DNA from: Campylobacteraceae bacterium
Lineage (GTDB): Bacteria > Campylobacterota > Campylobacteria > Campylobacterales > Campylobacteraceae
Reading direction: 5' to 3'
Assembly: GCA_900753405.1 (NCBI GenBank)
Contig: CAADYZ010000007.1
Location: 1-64,000 of the forward strand
DNA length: 64,000 nt
Below, piece after piece: positions 41,287 to 49,120 of the stretch. The position numbers were made by a program, and so were the translations under genes. The notes under the pieces are model-generated. The model was not told the DNA's origin. It worked only from the letters and a program-made list of their open reading frames with translations, and searched no databases. Every line of letters begins with the position of its first letter. Position 1 is the first letter of the stretch.

Positions 41287-41910
41287 GTGGTTAAAAACGG
41301 GCGAGTTTTTGTTTGTGCGGGCGTGAGTGAGGAGTTTGACTTTGCGACAAGCATAGGCGTTGGGCTGGTTGAGTCGGCAGGCAGACTAAGTCTGCTTTTA
41401 AATTCGCTTGGCGGCGGGCTAGAAGAGGTCGTGTTTGTCGGAAGTTGCGGGTTTTACATCCGCGGCGACAAGGAGGCGGAAAAACTGCCAAAACTGCTTG
41501 AAATTTTTGAGGTTTTTCACGCCGCAAATTTAGAGGCAAGCGGAGTTTTAAACCTTGCTTACTCTCCGCTTCTCGCTCCACTAAAAGAGTTTGGCAGCAA
41601 GGCAAACGGCGGCAAAAATTCTACTTCACAGCAAGTTTCAAAAAGTCCGCAAATCCCATATAACACGATAAATTCCTCAAATTTTATCACAACAGACGAA
41701 GAGCTTTCAAAGCTTTTTGCAAACCATTTTTTGGGCGAAAATATGGAGCTTTACGCAGTTGGTCAGATCGCACAGATGTTTAAGCTAAAATGGCGAGGTG
41801 TGATGTGTGGGACGAATTTTTGCGACAAAAACGCCCGCAAAACCTATCTTGCAAACCTAGCTGCCGCAAAAGAAAATCTACGCAAATATCTCAAAGAAAA
41901 CTTTTTTTAA
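41287..41910 (+). CDS. Conserved protein, possible nucleoside-phosphorylase fold
   Basis: A 207-residue protein I cannot name with certainty. VFVCAGVSEEFDFATSIGVG at the start and ENMELYAVGQIAQMFKLKWR near the end recall the PNP/MTAN superfamily pattern (a Glu-Met-Glu in the active site). A protein of unknown function occupies the same place before rlmN in C. jejuni. The GTG at 41287 is five bases behind AAGGAG. A repeat B copy is translated in frame (PQIPYNTINSS) in what looks like a loop between residues 120 and 130. Confidence 0.6.
   Translation: MVKNGRVFVCAGVSEEFDFATSIGVGLVESAGRLSLLLNSLGGGLEEVVFVGSCGFYIRGDKEAEKLPKLLEIFEVFHAANLEASGVLNLAYSPLLAPLKEFGSKANGGKNSTSQQVSKSPQIPYNTINSSNFITTDEELSKLFANHFLGENMELYAVGQIAQMFKLKWRGVMCGTNFCDKNARKTYLANLAAAKENLRKYLKENFF
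41648..41668. repeat. Repeat B inside the gene before rlmN
   Basis: CGCAAATCCCATATAACACG is translated in frame. It is the second coding-region example after rnr. Confidence 0.75.
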
Positions 41911-41919
41911 AAGCCGTTT

Positions 41920-41943
41920 TTTGCGTGTTATGTGGAGTTTGCG
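41920..41943. repeat. Repeat B ten bases after the stop codon
   Basis: The slightly diverged core TTGCGTGTTATGTGGAGTTT follows the gene end, as at most sites. The 350-base gap to rlmN holds this copy and two repeat A copies (about 41995 and 42184). It also holds a GTGAAAC...GTTTCAC inverted pair near 42036-42074, with no gene. Confidence 0.72.
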
Positions 41944-42261
41944 GTTTTTGGCGATCGGTTTGAACGCCTGCTTGCCGCTTGAAGATTTACAATTCAAATT
42001 CGGTTTTTGCAAATTTCTAAACTCGTGATGTTTTATGTGAAACTTTAAGTGTAAAGTCATTTGATTTTCACGATAGGTTTCACAAAAAAACATTTCACAA
42101 CGCCACGAGCGAGTCGCCAACCAACTCGCCTGCAACAAACTTGCCAGCCAACTCTTCTGCAAACAAACTCCACGCAACAAATTTGTCAAAACCAAATTTG
42201 ATTTTCGCAGGAGTTTTTCAACTAAAACTTGCTAACATCTGCCTTTTAAAAAGGATGAAGA

Positions 42262-43341
42262 TTGAAAGAAAATATACTAAACTTTACGCAAGATGAGCTT
42301 GCAAAACGACTTTCACCGCTTCCAAAATTTCGCGCGAAGCAGATTTTCGAGTGGATTTACAAAAAGTGTGCCACGAGTTTTTCACAGATGTCTTCGCTTC
42401 CGCAAGAGTTGCGCGAGAGGCTTGAAGAGGAGTTTAGCATCGGCGTCATCAACTGCGTTGCGAGTCAGCAAAGTCGTGACGGAAGTGTGAAATACCTCTT
42501 TGAGCTTGGTGACGCAAAGCGGATCGAGAGCGTGCTTTTGCCGATGAAAGAGGAGCTTTTGGACGAGGATGGCAAGCTTGTAAGACACGCGAGATACACC
42601 ATTTGCGTCAGCTCGCAGGTCGGTTGCAGGATGGGCTGTGCCTTTTGCTTGACGGGCAAAAGCGGGCTTGTGAGAAACCTAAGCGCAGGGGAGATTGTCG
42701 AGCAGATTTTGTGGATCAAGCGTGAGAATAACATCGCTTACGAGAGGCGCGTGAATGTGGTTTATATGGGAATGGGCGAGCCGCTAGATAACCTAGCCAA
42801 TGTCTCAAAAGCCGTTGGCATCCTCAGCGACAATGACGCCCTTGCCATCGCCCCGCGCCGACAGACGATCAGCACTAGCGGGCTTGCAGGGCAGATCAAA
42901 AAGCTAGGCGAGTTGAACTTGGGCGTCTTGCTCGCCATCTCGCTTCACGCGGTGAGTGACGAGCTAAGAGAGCGGCTGATGCCTGTGAATAAAGCCTACA
43001 ACATAGAAGCGGTGCTTGACGCGGTGCGCGCCTTTCCTGTTGATCTGCGTAAGAAAGTTCTTTTTGAATACCTGCTCATTGACGGCGTAAATGACTCGCC
43101 AAAAGACGCGCGAAGGCTTGTCAAACTGCTCCACGACATCCCCGCAAAGGTCAATCTCATCTTATTCAACCCGCACGAAGGGGCTGAATTTGGCAGACCT
43201 AGCGTTGAGGCGGCGGAGGCGTTTCAAGCCGTGCTGCAAAAAAGCAAAGTCAGCTGCACCATCCGCCAAAGCAAAGGTCTTGATATCAGCGCGGCGTGCG
43301 GGCAGCTAAAAGAGAGGAGAAAAAGCAGTGAGCATTCTTGA
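42262..43341 (+). CDS. rlmN: 23S rRNA/tRNA adenine-C2 methyltransferase RlmN
   Basis: A radical-SAM enzyme methylating A2503 of 23S rRNA and A37 of some tRNAs. The iron-sulfur cluster motif CRMGCAFC lies near residue 122 in SSQVGCRMGCAFCLTGKSG. The SAM-binding YMGMGEPLDNLANV and the resolving-cysteine region DISAACGQL near the end are intact. The start is TTG at 42262, with AAGGA correctly spaced. The stop overlaps the following tiny membrane gene. Confidence 0.95.
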   Translation: MKENILNFTQDELAKRLSPLPKFRAKQIFEWIYKKCATSFSQMSSLPQELRERLEEEFSIGVINCVASQQSRDGSVKYLFELGDAKRIESVLLPMKEELLDEDGKLVRHARYTICVSSQVGCRMGCAFCLTGKSGLVRNLSAGEIVEQILWIKRENNIAYERRVNVVYMGMGEPLDNLANVSKAVGILSDNDALAIAPRRQTISTSGLAGQIKKLGELNLGVLLAISLHAVSDELRERLMPVNKAYNIEAVLDAVRAFPVDLRKKVLFEYLLIDGVNDSPKDARRLVKLLHDIPAKVNLILFNPHEGAEFGRPSVEAAEAFQAVLQKSKVSCTIRQSKGLDISAACGQLKERRKSSEHS

Positions 43342-43423
43342 CATCATCCAATTCATCTTCATCGGCGTTGTGGTTTTGGTCGGGCTTGGCGGCGTGGTTT
43401 ATGTCGTTTTGAAAAACGACTAG
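43328..43423 (+). CDS. Tiny hydrophobic membrane protein after rlmN
   Basis: A 31-codon gene starting GTG (SILDIIQFIFIGVVVLVGLG) and ending KND, with one predicted transmembrane helix. It overlaps the last 14 bases of rlmN, and GAGAGGAG stands just upstream. A small hydrophobic protein in the same place is known in C. jejuni, which supports it being real in spite of its size. The function is unknown. Confidence 0.65.
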   Translation: MSILDIIQFIFIGVVVLVGLGGVVYVVLKND

Positions 43424-43874
43424 CCCGCTGCGTGAGGCGAGTGTGAAAATAAGGTCGGTTTGAAAACAGGGCGGATGTAAAAACGAGGTTGATTTAACGC
43501 GTTTTGACAAAAATTTATTTAGCAAATCCGTCAGCTCAAAGCCTCGCATTTGCTAAACAAATCTCATATGATCTCAAAATTTTGCCACTAAGTAAATTGT
43601 CAAAACCGAATTTGAAATTTTGCGTCAAAAGAGTTGGCTCTACTAAAACCAAAGTTGCTAGTCAAATTCGGTTTTTGCGTTTTGTTAAAGTCGCCAAAAA
43701 CAACGCCTCTTAAAAACTATCTTAAATCCACAAACCGCGACTGCGTTAAAACAAAGTTAGAAGTGTCGCTAAGTTGGTGACTTTTGTCAAACTCGAATTT
43801 GAAATTACGCGCCATTTTACAACCAAATTCGGTTTTTACAACCTGCAAAACTAGCAGCAAAGCGTCAAACTGCG
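43424..43874. repeat. Gene-free spacer with scattered repeat A copies
   Basis: Between the small membrane gene and the convergent RluA-type gene there are at least four repeat A copies or halves (near 43598, 43658, 43787 and 43820). No open frame with a ribosome-binding site is seen. Confidence 0.6.
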
Positions 43875-44888
43875 TCAAACGAATTTCATCTGCGAGAAGA
43901 TGTCAAAAACCTCGCCGCCAAACTCGAATTTGATCCTCTGTGCGTGAAGCATCAACCTGCTCGCCCCACTAAGCCTTACCCTCTCCTCCTCGCTTACTTG
44001 CTTGTCTAAAATCCGCTCGATCTCTCTTCTTTGCAGCCCGTAAATCGGCTCGCCCAAGATCTTATGACCGATGCTGTGAAGATGCAGGCGGATTTGATGT
44101 TGTCTGCCCGTTAGCGTAAAACACTCGACAAGCGTGCTTTGAGCCAAACGCTCAACCACTCGCACCAAAGTCACCGCCCGCTTGCCATCCTCGTCTAAAA
44201 CCATTCGGATCTTCAAGTCGTCATATTTGCTAGTGAGCCTCATCCCCGCATCAATCACAAAAAACACGCACTCGAGAGTCAAATTCGGTTTTTGCAACTC
44301 CTCTTCGGCGTTGAAAAAGAGGATTTTTTGCGGAAATTCGTCCTGCAACGCTTGAAGTTTTTCGGTCGTCAAAGGCGAGATTAGCGTTGAATTTAGAGCT
44401 AATTTTTCTGGCTCAAAAACGCCCTCAACCACCGCTAAATAACTCTTCGCAACCGCCCTGCTTTCAAAAATTTGCTTTAAGCCCTTCGCTGAATTTTTGT
44501 TTTTTGCAGCGATGATCACCCCACTCGTCTCTCTGTCTAGTCTGTGCGCTACGCAAGCCCCCTGCCCCCACAAACTCCATATCTCATCGCAAAGCGAATA
44601 CTCGCAACGCCTGCCGTTTGGATGGCTTAAAACGCCGCTTGGCTTGTCAAAAACCGCAAAGTCCTTCGTCTGAAAAAACGGCGTTAAACCGCGTGGGTTG
44701 TTTTGGTAGGTAAGCAAGAAAATCTCGCCATTTGCGATGTCGCTTTTAGACAAAATTTCAGTTTCACAAGAAACGCGCCCGCTGTCACACAGCCGTTGCG
44801 CCTCACGCATCGTAAAGCCGTTTTTGAGCAAAACAACATAAACTTTTTCACCAAAATAACTCCCCAACGACTCTTTTAGATAAGCCAC
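43875..44888 (-). CDS. Pseudouridine synthase, RluA family
   Basis: A 337-residue enzyme isomerising uridines in rRNA or tRNA. An S4-like N-terminus (FTMREAQRLCDSGRVSC) precedes the RluA catalytic domain. That domain has FAVFDKPSGVLSHPNG and the catalytic ACVAHRLDRETSGVIIAAKN with its Asp, and LTGRQHQIRLHLHSIGHKILG comes later. The GTG at 44888, six bases after AAAGG, gives a better start than the upstream TTG at 44954. A repeat A copy encodes LQKPNL near residue 205. The target site is undetermined. Confidence 0.85.
   Translation of the reverse strand: MAYLKESLGSYFGEKVYVVLLKNGFTMREAQRLCDSGRVSCETEILSKSDIANGEIFLLTYQNNPRGLTPFFQTKDFAVFDKPSGVLSHPNGRRCEYSLCDEIWSLWGQGACVAHRLDRETSGVIIAAKNKNSAKGLKQIFESRAVAKSYLAVVEGVFEPEKLALNSTLISPLTTEKLQALQDEFPQKILFFNAEEELQKPNLTLECVFFVIDAGMRLTSKYDDLKIRMVLDEDGKRAVTLVRVVERLAQSTLVECFTLTGRQHQIRLHLHSIGHKILGEPIYGLQRREIERILDKQVSEEERVRLSGASRLMLHAQRIKFEFGGEVFDIFSQMKFV
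44278..44297. repeat. Repeat A inside the RluA-family gene
   Basis: The copy reads TCAAATTCGGTTTTTGCA and is translated on the minus strand as QKPNL in an insert of the catalytic domain. Confidence 0.78.
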
Positions 44889-44955
44889 TTTTAACCTTTT
44901 TTTGAGTAATTTATAGATAAAATATTTTACCAAATTCAAATTTAAAGGAGGCAAA

Positions 44956-46284
44956 ATGGTCGAGCGTTATGCGAGAGAAGAGATGAAAAACATTTGGACG
45001 ATCCAAGCCAAATACGACAGCTGGCTAAAAGTCGAGCTAGCGGCAGTGAGGGCGTGGGAGAGGCTTGGTTTTGTGTCAAAAGAGGACGCGGACAAGATCT
45101 GCGCGAACGCAAAATTCGACATCGCGAGGATTGATGAGATCGAGAAGGTCACAAAGCACGATGTAATCGCGTTTTTAACAAGCGTGAGTGAGAGTTTGGG
45201 CGAGGAGAGCCGCTTTGTGCATTACGGGATGACTTCAAGCGACTGCATAGACACGGCGGTTGCGTTGCAGATGAAGCAGAGTTTGGAGCTCATCATCCGC
45301 GATGTAGAGGGGCTTCTTGCGGCGTTAAAAGAGCGCGCGTTAGAGCACAAAATGACGCTTTGCGTTGGGCGAAGTCACGGAATTCACGGAGAGCCGATCA
45401 CATTCGGACTCGTGGTTGCCAACTGGTTTAGCGAAATTTCTCGCGCAAAAGAGCTTTTGGAGCACGCACTAGGGGTGATCAGTGTCGGCAAACTAAGCGG
45501 GGCGATGGGAAATTTGGCGCACGCACCACTTGAATTCGAAGAGCTTGTTTGCGAATTTTTAGGACTAAAAGCGGCTGATGTCAGCAACCAAGTCATCCAA
45601 CGCGACCGCTACGCGCAACTTTTTAGCGCACTTGCCCTACTTGCTAGCAGCTGCGAGAAAATCGCCATCGCCATCAGACACTTTCAGCGAACAGAGGTTT
45701 ATGAAGCGGAGGAATTTTTCTCGGCTGGGCAAAAGGGAAGCAGCGCGATGCCGCACAAACGAAATCCCGTTTTAAGCGAAAACATCACAGGGCTTTGCAG
45801 AGTGATCCGCTCTTACGCAATGCCTGCATTTGAGGATGTTGCATTATGGCACGAAAGGGACATCAGCCATTCAAGCGTTGAGCGTTTCATCCTGCCTGAC
45901 GGTTTCATCACGGCGGATTTTATGCTTGCGAGGCTGACAAATTTGGTGAAAAATCTCGTGGTTTATCCTAAAAATATGATGAAAAACCTAAACCTCACTG
46001 GCGGTTTAGTCTTCTCTGGACGCGTTTTGTTAGAGCTTCCAAAACTTGGCGTTTCGCGTGAAGCGGCTTACAAGATCGTCCAAAGAAACGCGATGAAAGT
46101 TTGGGCTGACCTCTCTGACGGCAAAAGCGCGTTGAATGAAAACGGCGAAAGCCTCTACCTGCTTCACCTTTTGGGCGATGCGGAGTTGAGAGAAAAGCTA
46201 AGCGAAGAGCAAATCAGAGAGTGCTTTAACTACGACTACTACACGAAAAATGTGGATGCGATTTTTAAACGCGTGTTTAAATAA
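44956..46284 (+). CDS. purB: Adenylosuccinate lyase
   Basis: Acts twice in purine synthesis, releasing fumarate from SAICAR and adenylosuccinate. At 442 residues it starts MVERYAREEMKNIW. It has the VHYGMTSSDCIDTA loop, the VGRSHGIHGEPITFG region with the catalytic His, and the superfamily signature SSAMPHKRNPV near residue 265. AAAGGAGG stands just before the ATG. A GTGAAAC-bracketed repeat follows within 20 bases. Confidence 0.96.
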   Translation: MVERYAREEMKNIWTIQAKYDSWLKVELAAVRAWERLGFVSKEDADKICANAKFDIARIDEIEKVTKHDVIAFLTSVSESLGEESRFVHYGMTSSDCIDTAVALQMKQSLELIIRDVEGLLAALKERALEHKMTLCVGRSHGIHGEPITFGLVVANWFSEISRAKELLEHALGVISVGKLSGAMGNLAHAPLEFEELVCEFLGLKAADVSNQVIQRDRYAQLFSALALLASSCEKIAIAIRHFQRTEVYEAEEFFSAGQKGSSAMPHKRNPVLSENITGLCRVIRSYAMPAFEDVALWHERDISHSSVERFILPDGFITADFMLARLTNLVKNLVVYPKNMMKNLNLTGGLVFSGRVLLELPKLGVSREAAYKIVQRNAMKVWADLSDGKSALNENGESLYLLHLLGDAELREKLSEEQIRECFNYDYYTKNVDAIFKRVFK

Positions 46285-46302
46285 CCGCCCTATTTTTGCA
46301 GT

Positions 46303-46342
46303 GTGAAACATAGTCAAAGTCCTTTGTAACACGCTGTGAAAC
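46303..46342. repeat. GTGAAAC-bracketed 3'-end element after purB
   Basis: Direct repeats GTGAAAC at 46303-46309 and 46336-46342 enclose a 26-base core containing the diverged repeat B half TGTAACACGC. It starts 19 bases after the purB stop. Confidence 0.7.
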
Positions 46343-46351
46343 TACTTTTTG

Positions 46352-46398
46352 CAAAAACCGAATTTGAATGAAAAAGCAACTCAAATTCGGTTTTGACA
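46352..46398. repeat. Inverted pair of repeat A after purB
   Basis: CAAAAACCGAATTTGA and TCAAATTCGGTTTTGA are separated by 13 bases and could form a 16-pair stem. Further repeat A copies lie at about 46457 and 46702 in the same 438-base gap (46285-46722), which has no convincing gene. Confidence 0.78.
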
Positions 46399-46649
46399 AC
46401 CGCTTCTTACCAAAGAAAAAATGCAAACCTTCTCGCAAACTTTTTTAAAAAACTAAATTGCAAAAACCGAATTTAAATTCGTTGTTGCTAAATTTTGGCG
46501 CGGGCAAAATGCGAGATCGAAAATGGCAAAACGGCAAAAGCAAGCGGCGAAAACAAAGTAGTGAAAACAAAGCGGCGAAATTTAAAATGAAGATGGCTAA
46601 AACGCAAGGTGGTTTGCAAAAAAGTGGCGTTTGCGAAATTTTAAAACGC

Positions 46650-46671
46650 CGCAAACGCTTTATAACACGCG
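46650..46671. repeat. Repeat B in the purB-SDR spacer
   Basis: CGCAAACGCTTTATAACACG lies about 50 bases from the stop of the convergent dehydrogenase gene. It is a diverged copy. Confidence 0.65.
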
Positions 46672-46722
46672 AAATTTAGCATTTGAGTTGCAAATGCTAA
46701 ATTCAAATTCGGTTTTGACAAC

Positions 46723-47538
46723 TTAGCCTCTAAAAACCATATATGGATTTCTCTGATCAGTTGGCATAATGTCGAGGTATTGGATATTCACGCTTGGTTT
46801 TGTATTCACAACGCTAATGATCGCCTCGGCGATGTCTTGGGCGTAAAGCGGCGTGTAGCCCTCATAAGTCGCCTTCGCCCTTTGCAAGTCGCCGTTAAAA
46901 CGCGTTTTAGAAAACTCGGTCTCAACCGCACCCGGGGCGATGGTCGTCACCTTCACTTTGCTTCCGAAAAGGTCGCAATTTAGCGCCTCGCTAAGGTGTC
47001 TAACGGCGGCTTTTGTAACGCAGTAGATGTTACCGTTTGGGTAGGCGGTTTTGCCCGCAACCGAGCCTAGATTTACGATGTGTGCGGTCGGAAGCCGTTT
47101 CATCTGCTCCAAAAGCGCGCGCGTGATGTAAAGCACGCCTTTGACATTAGTGTCGATCATCACTTCCCAATCTTGCAAATCCCCCTTCTCAAAACTCTCC
47201 AACCCAAGCGCAAGTCCTGCATTGTTGATCAAAATGTCGATTTTCCTAGGCTTCACAAAGGCTGAAAACTCCTTGAAAATCCTCGCCTTGTCTCTTACAT
47301 CAAGCAGAAAGATTTCTGGTTTCACGCCGTGTTGTACGAGTTGGGCGCTATGTTTCACGCTAGAAATTGCCTTTGAAAATTCCTCTTGACACTCAGAGGC
47401 GATCTTCCTTAACTTCGCCTCATTTCTGCCAACCAAAATGACATTCACGCCAAGTTTTGAAAACTCCAAAGCAGTCGCCCTACCAATTCCATCAGCCGCA
47501 CCAGTGATTAAAGCGGTCTTACTAAAAATGTAATTCAC
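46723..47538 (-). CDS. Short-chain dehydrogenase/reductase, YdfG-like
   Basis: A 271-residue classical SDR. The cofactor loop is TALITGAADGIGRATALEF, followed by LVGRNEAKL, suggesting NADP. NNAG (residue ~107) and the catalytic YCVTK with a preceding Ser (VNLGSVAGKTAYPNG) are in place. PGAVETEFSKTRF matches YdfG-type serine/hydroxy-acid dehydrogenases. A GTG at 47538, six bases behind AGGAGG, is the best start. An insert after the cofactor domain (SSVKHSAQLVQHGVKPE) is unusual. The substrate is unknown. Confidence 0.85.
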   Translation of the reverse strand: MNYIFSKTALITGAADGIGRATALEFSKLGVNVILVGRNEAKLRKIASECQEEFSKAISSVKHSAQLVQHGVKPEIFLLDVRDKARIFKEFSAFVKPRKIDILINNAGLALGLESFEKGDLQDWEVMIDTNVKGVLYITRALLEQMKRLPTAHIVNLGSVAGKTAYPNGNIYCVTKAAVRHLSEALNCDLFGSKVKVTTIAPGAVETEFSKTRFNGDLQRAKATYEGYTPLYAQDIAEAIISVVNTKPSVNIQYLDIMPTDQRNPYMVFRG

Positions 47539-47565
47539 AACTCTCCTCCTCAAATCCTAAAATTC

Positions 47566-47605
47566 GTTTCACAACCATATAACACGCAAAAACTAGAAGT
47601 TTCAC
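47566..47605. repeat. GTGAAAC-bracketed 3'-end element after the secretin gene
   Basis: GTTTCAC at 47566-47572 and 47599-47605 (GTGAAAC on the sense strand) enclose CATATAACACGCAAAAAC. The element begins one base after the secretin stop codon. Confidence 0.8.
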
Positions 47606-47606
47606 A

Positions 47607-49058
47607 CTACTCAAAAACTGGGTAACTCACCGCTCTCTCCACCTCTTTTGCGTTTAAGACAACTCCATTTTCTACGATGTAAGGCGTGATGATAAAGATC
47701 AGCTCGTTCGTCTTTGTTACATCACTTTTGCTCTTAAAAAGCCAGCCCAAAAGCGGAATGTCGCCAAGCAAAAAGACTTTATTCCCCTCCTCGCTCACAC
47801 TTTGGGTGATCAAACCGCCAAGCACAACGCTCTCACCACTTTTCACATCCACAACCGTTGAGAGCTTTTTTTGCATCGTATCAGGCGCAATCTCCCTAAT
47901 CTGCTTTTGTTTTATCGAGTCTGAGTGGTATTTCAGTTGGCTTAAACTCGGCGAAATCCGCAGCATAATCCTCTCATTCTCGCCAATGCTTGGCAACAAA
48001 TTCAGCAAAATCCCAACAAAAATCGAATATTGGTTGTAAGTAATGCTCGTTTTGCTTGTCGAAGTAGAGTCCTGAGTCGTCTCCTCGCTAATTCGATAGT
48101 TTAGCGTGTCACCAACGCTAATTAGTGCTTGCTGGTTGTTAAGAGTCATAATCTTCGGACTTGAAACCACCTTTGCTTCGCCGTTTGTGTTGAGGAAATT
48201 CAAAACGCCGTTTATGTTTAAATTTCCGCCGCCGCTAATCAAAAAATTTCCGCCGCCAAGCGACTTTTTTAGAGAGGATGAAGTTTTACCAAAGCTGTAT
48301 GAAGTTGTTTGGTTTGCAAAAAGGCTTGAAAAACTTAGGTCAAACTCGCTCCAATTCACTCCGCGATTTTTCGCCTTTTCAAGCTCAACGGAGATGATCG
48401 TCACATCGATCAAAACCTGCTTTTTCAGCCTTTTTTGCAACGCGGCGATGTAATTTCTCGCCCTCAAAAGCTCGTTCGCACTCGCAGTGATCGTCACCAA
48501 ACCCGCCGCTTGATTGATCACAATTTGCGAATTTTGCGACAACAATGCATCAAGCTCCTCCTTTAACGAGCTCCAAAAGTCGATCTTTTCGGTTGAAGTG
48601 ATTGAATTTTGGCTTTGCTGGTTTGTTTGCGTGAAGTAGTTTTCGTTTAGTCCAGTCGGCGCGTTATCAACCGAGGCTCGCGTCACCGTCACGCCCTCGC
48701 GGATCGAGTTGATGTAGTCGAGTTTGAAAGTTTGCGTCTTTTGCGAGCTGATTTTAACAAATTTTTTGCCAAATTCGACAAAAAGGTCGTTTTGCTTTGC
48801 AAAAATTTCTAAAATCTCGTCTAATTTGACATTATTAATCCGCATCGAAAAGAGCGGCGAGCGGAGTTTTGCCGCCGCCATCTCATCCACAACCAGCCCA
48901 AAACCGCATTCAAGACTGATCTGCTCGAAAATCTCCAACGCATTCACAGAGGGCGTAAGCGACATCGAAAAATCACGGTTGTTACACAAATTTGCACAAA
49001 TCAAATTTGATTTTAGCAAAAAAACCAAGAGCGCAAAGGTGGCGATTTTCTTCAACAT
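47607..49058 (-). CDS. Secretin of the MshL/CtsD type (competence or pilus outer-membrane channel)
   Basis: A 483-residue outer-membrane secretin with an N-terminal signal peptide (MLKKIATFALLVFLLKSNLI). N-domains follow, with a Ser/Gln-rich linker (FTQTNQQSQNSITSTEK) and the secretin core (VLIDVTIISVELEKAKNRG). VVDVKSGESVVLGGLITQ and NELIFIITPYIVE close the protein. In C. jejuni the homologous CtsD is needed for DNA uptake in natural transformation. Other family members export pili. No partner genes are adjacent. The signal peptide is partly encoded by a repeat A-like sequence (KSNLICANL). Confidence 0.82.
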   Translation of the reverse strand: MLKKIATFALLVFLLKSNLICANLCNNRDFSMSLTPSVNALEIFEQISLECGFGLVVDEMAAAKLRSPLFSMRINNVKLDEILEIFAKQNDLFVEFGKKFVKISSQKTQTFKLDYINSIREGVTVTRASVDNAPTGLNENYFTQTNQQSQNSITSTEKIDFWSSLKEELDALLSQNSQIVINQAAGLVTITASANELLRARNYIAALQKRLKKQVLIDVTIISVELEKAKNRGVNWSEFDLSFSSLFANQTTSYSFGKTSSSLKKSLGGGNFLISGGGNLNINGVLNFLNTNGEAKVVSSPKIMTLNNQQALISVGDTLNYRISEETTQDSTSTSKTSITYNQYSIFVGILLNLLPSIGENERIMLRISPSLSQLKYHSDSIKQKQIREIAPDTMQKKLSTVVDVKSGESVVLGGLITQSVSEEGNKVFLLGDIPLLGWLFKSKSDVTKTNELIFIITPYIVENGVVLNAKEVERAVSYPVFE

Positions 49059-49076
49059 CTCATCTCTCTTAAAATG

Positions 49077-49116
49077 GTTTCACGCTCATATAACACACAT
49101 TTGTGCCAAGTTTCAC
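49077..49116. repeat. GTGAAAC-bracketed 3'-end element after nrdA
   Basis: GTTTCAC at 49077-49083 and 49110-49116 enclose CATATAACACACATTTGTG. The element begins four bases beyond the nrdA stop and 18 before the secretin start. Confidence 0.8.
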
Positions 49117-49120
49117 AAGG

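Noticed and set aside
46458..46679. Plus-strand open frame of 73 codons between purB and the SDR gene
   Set aside because: Lys/Arg-rich low-complexity product, no ribosome-binding site, and it starts and ends in repeat A and B sequence.
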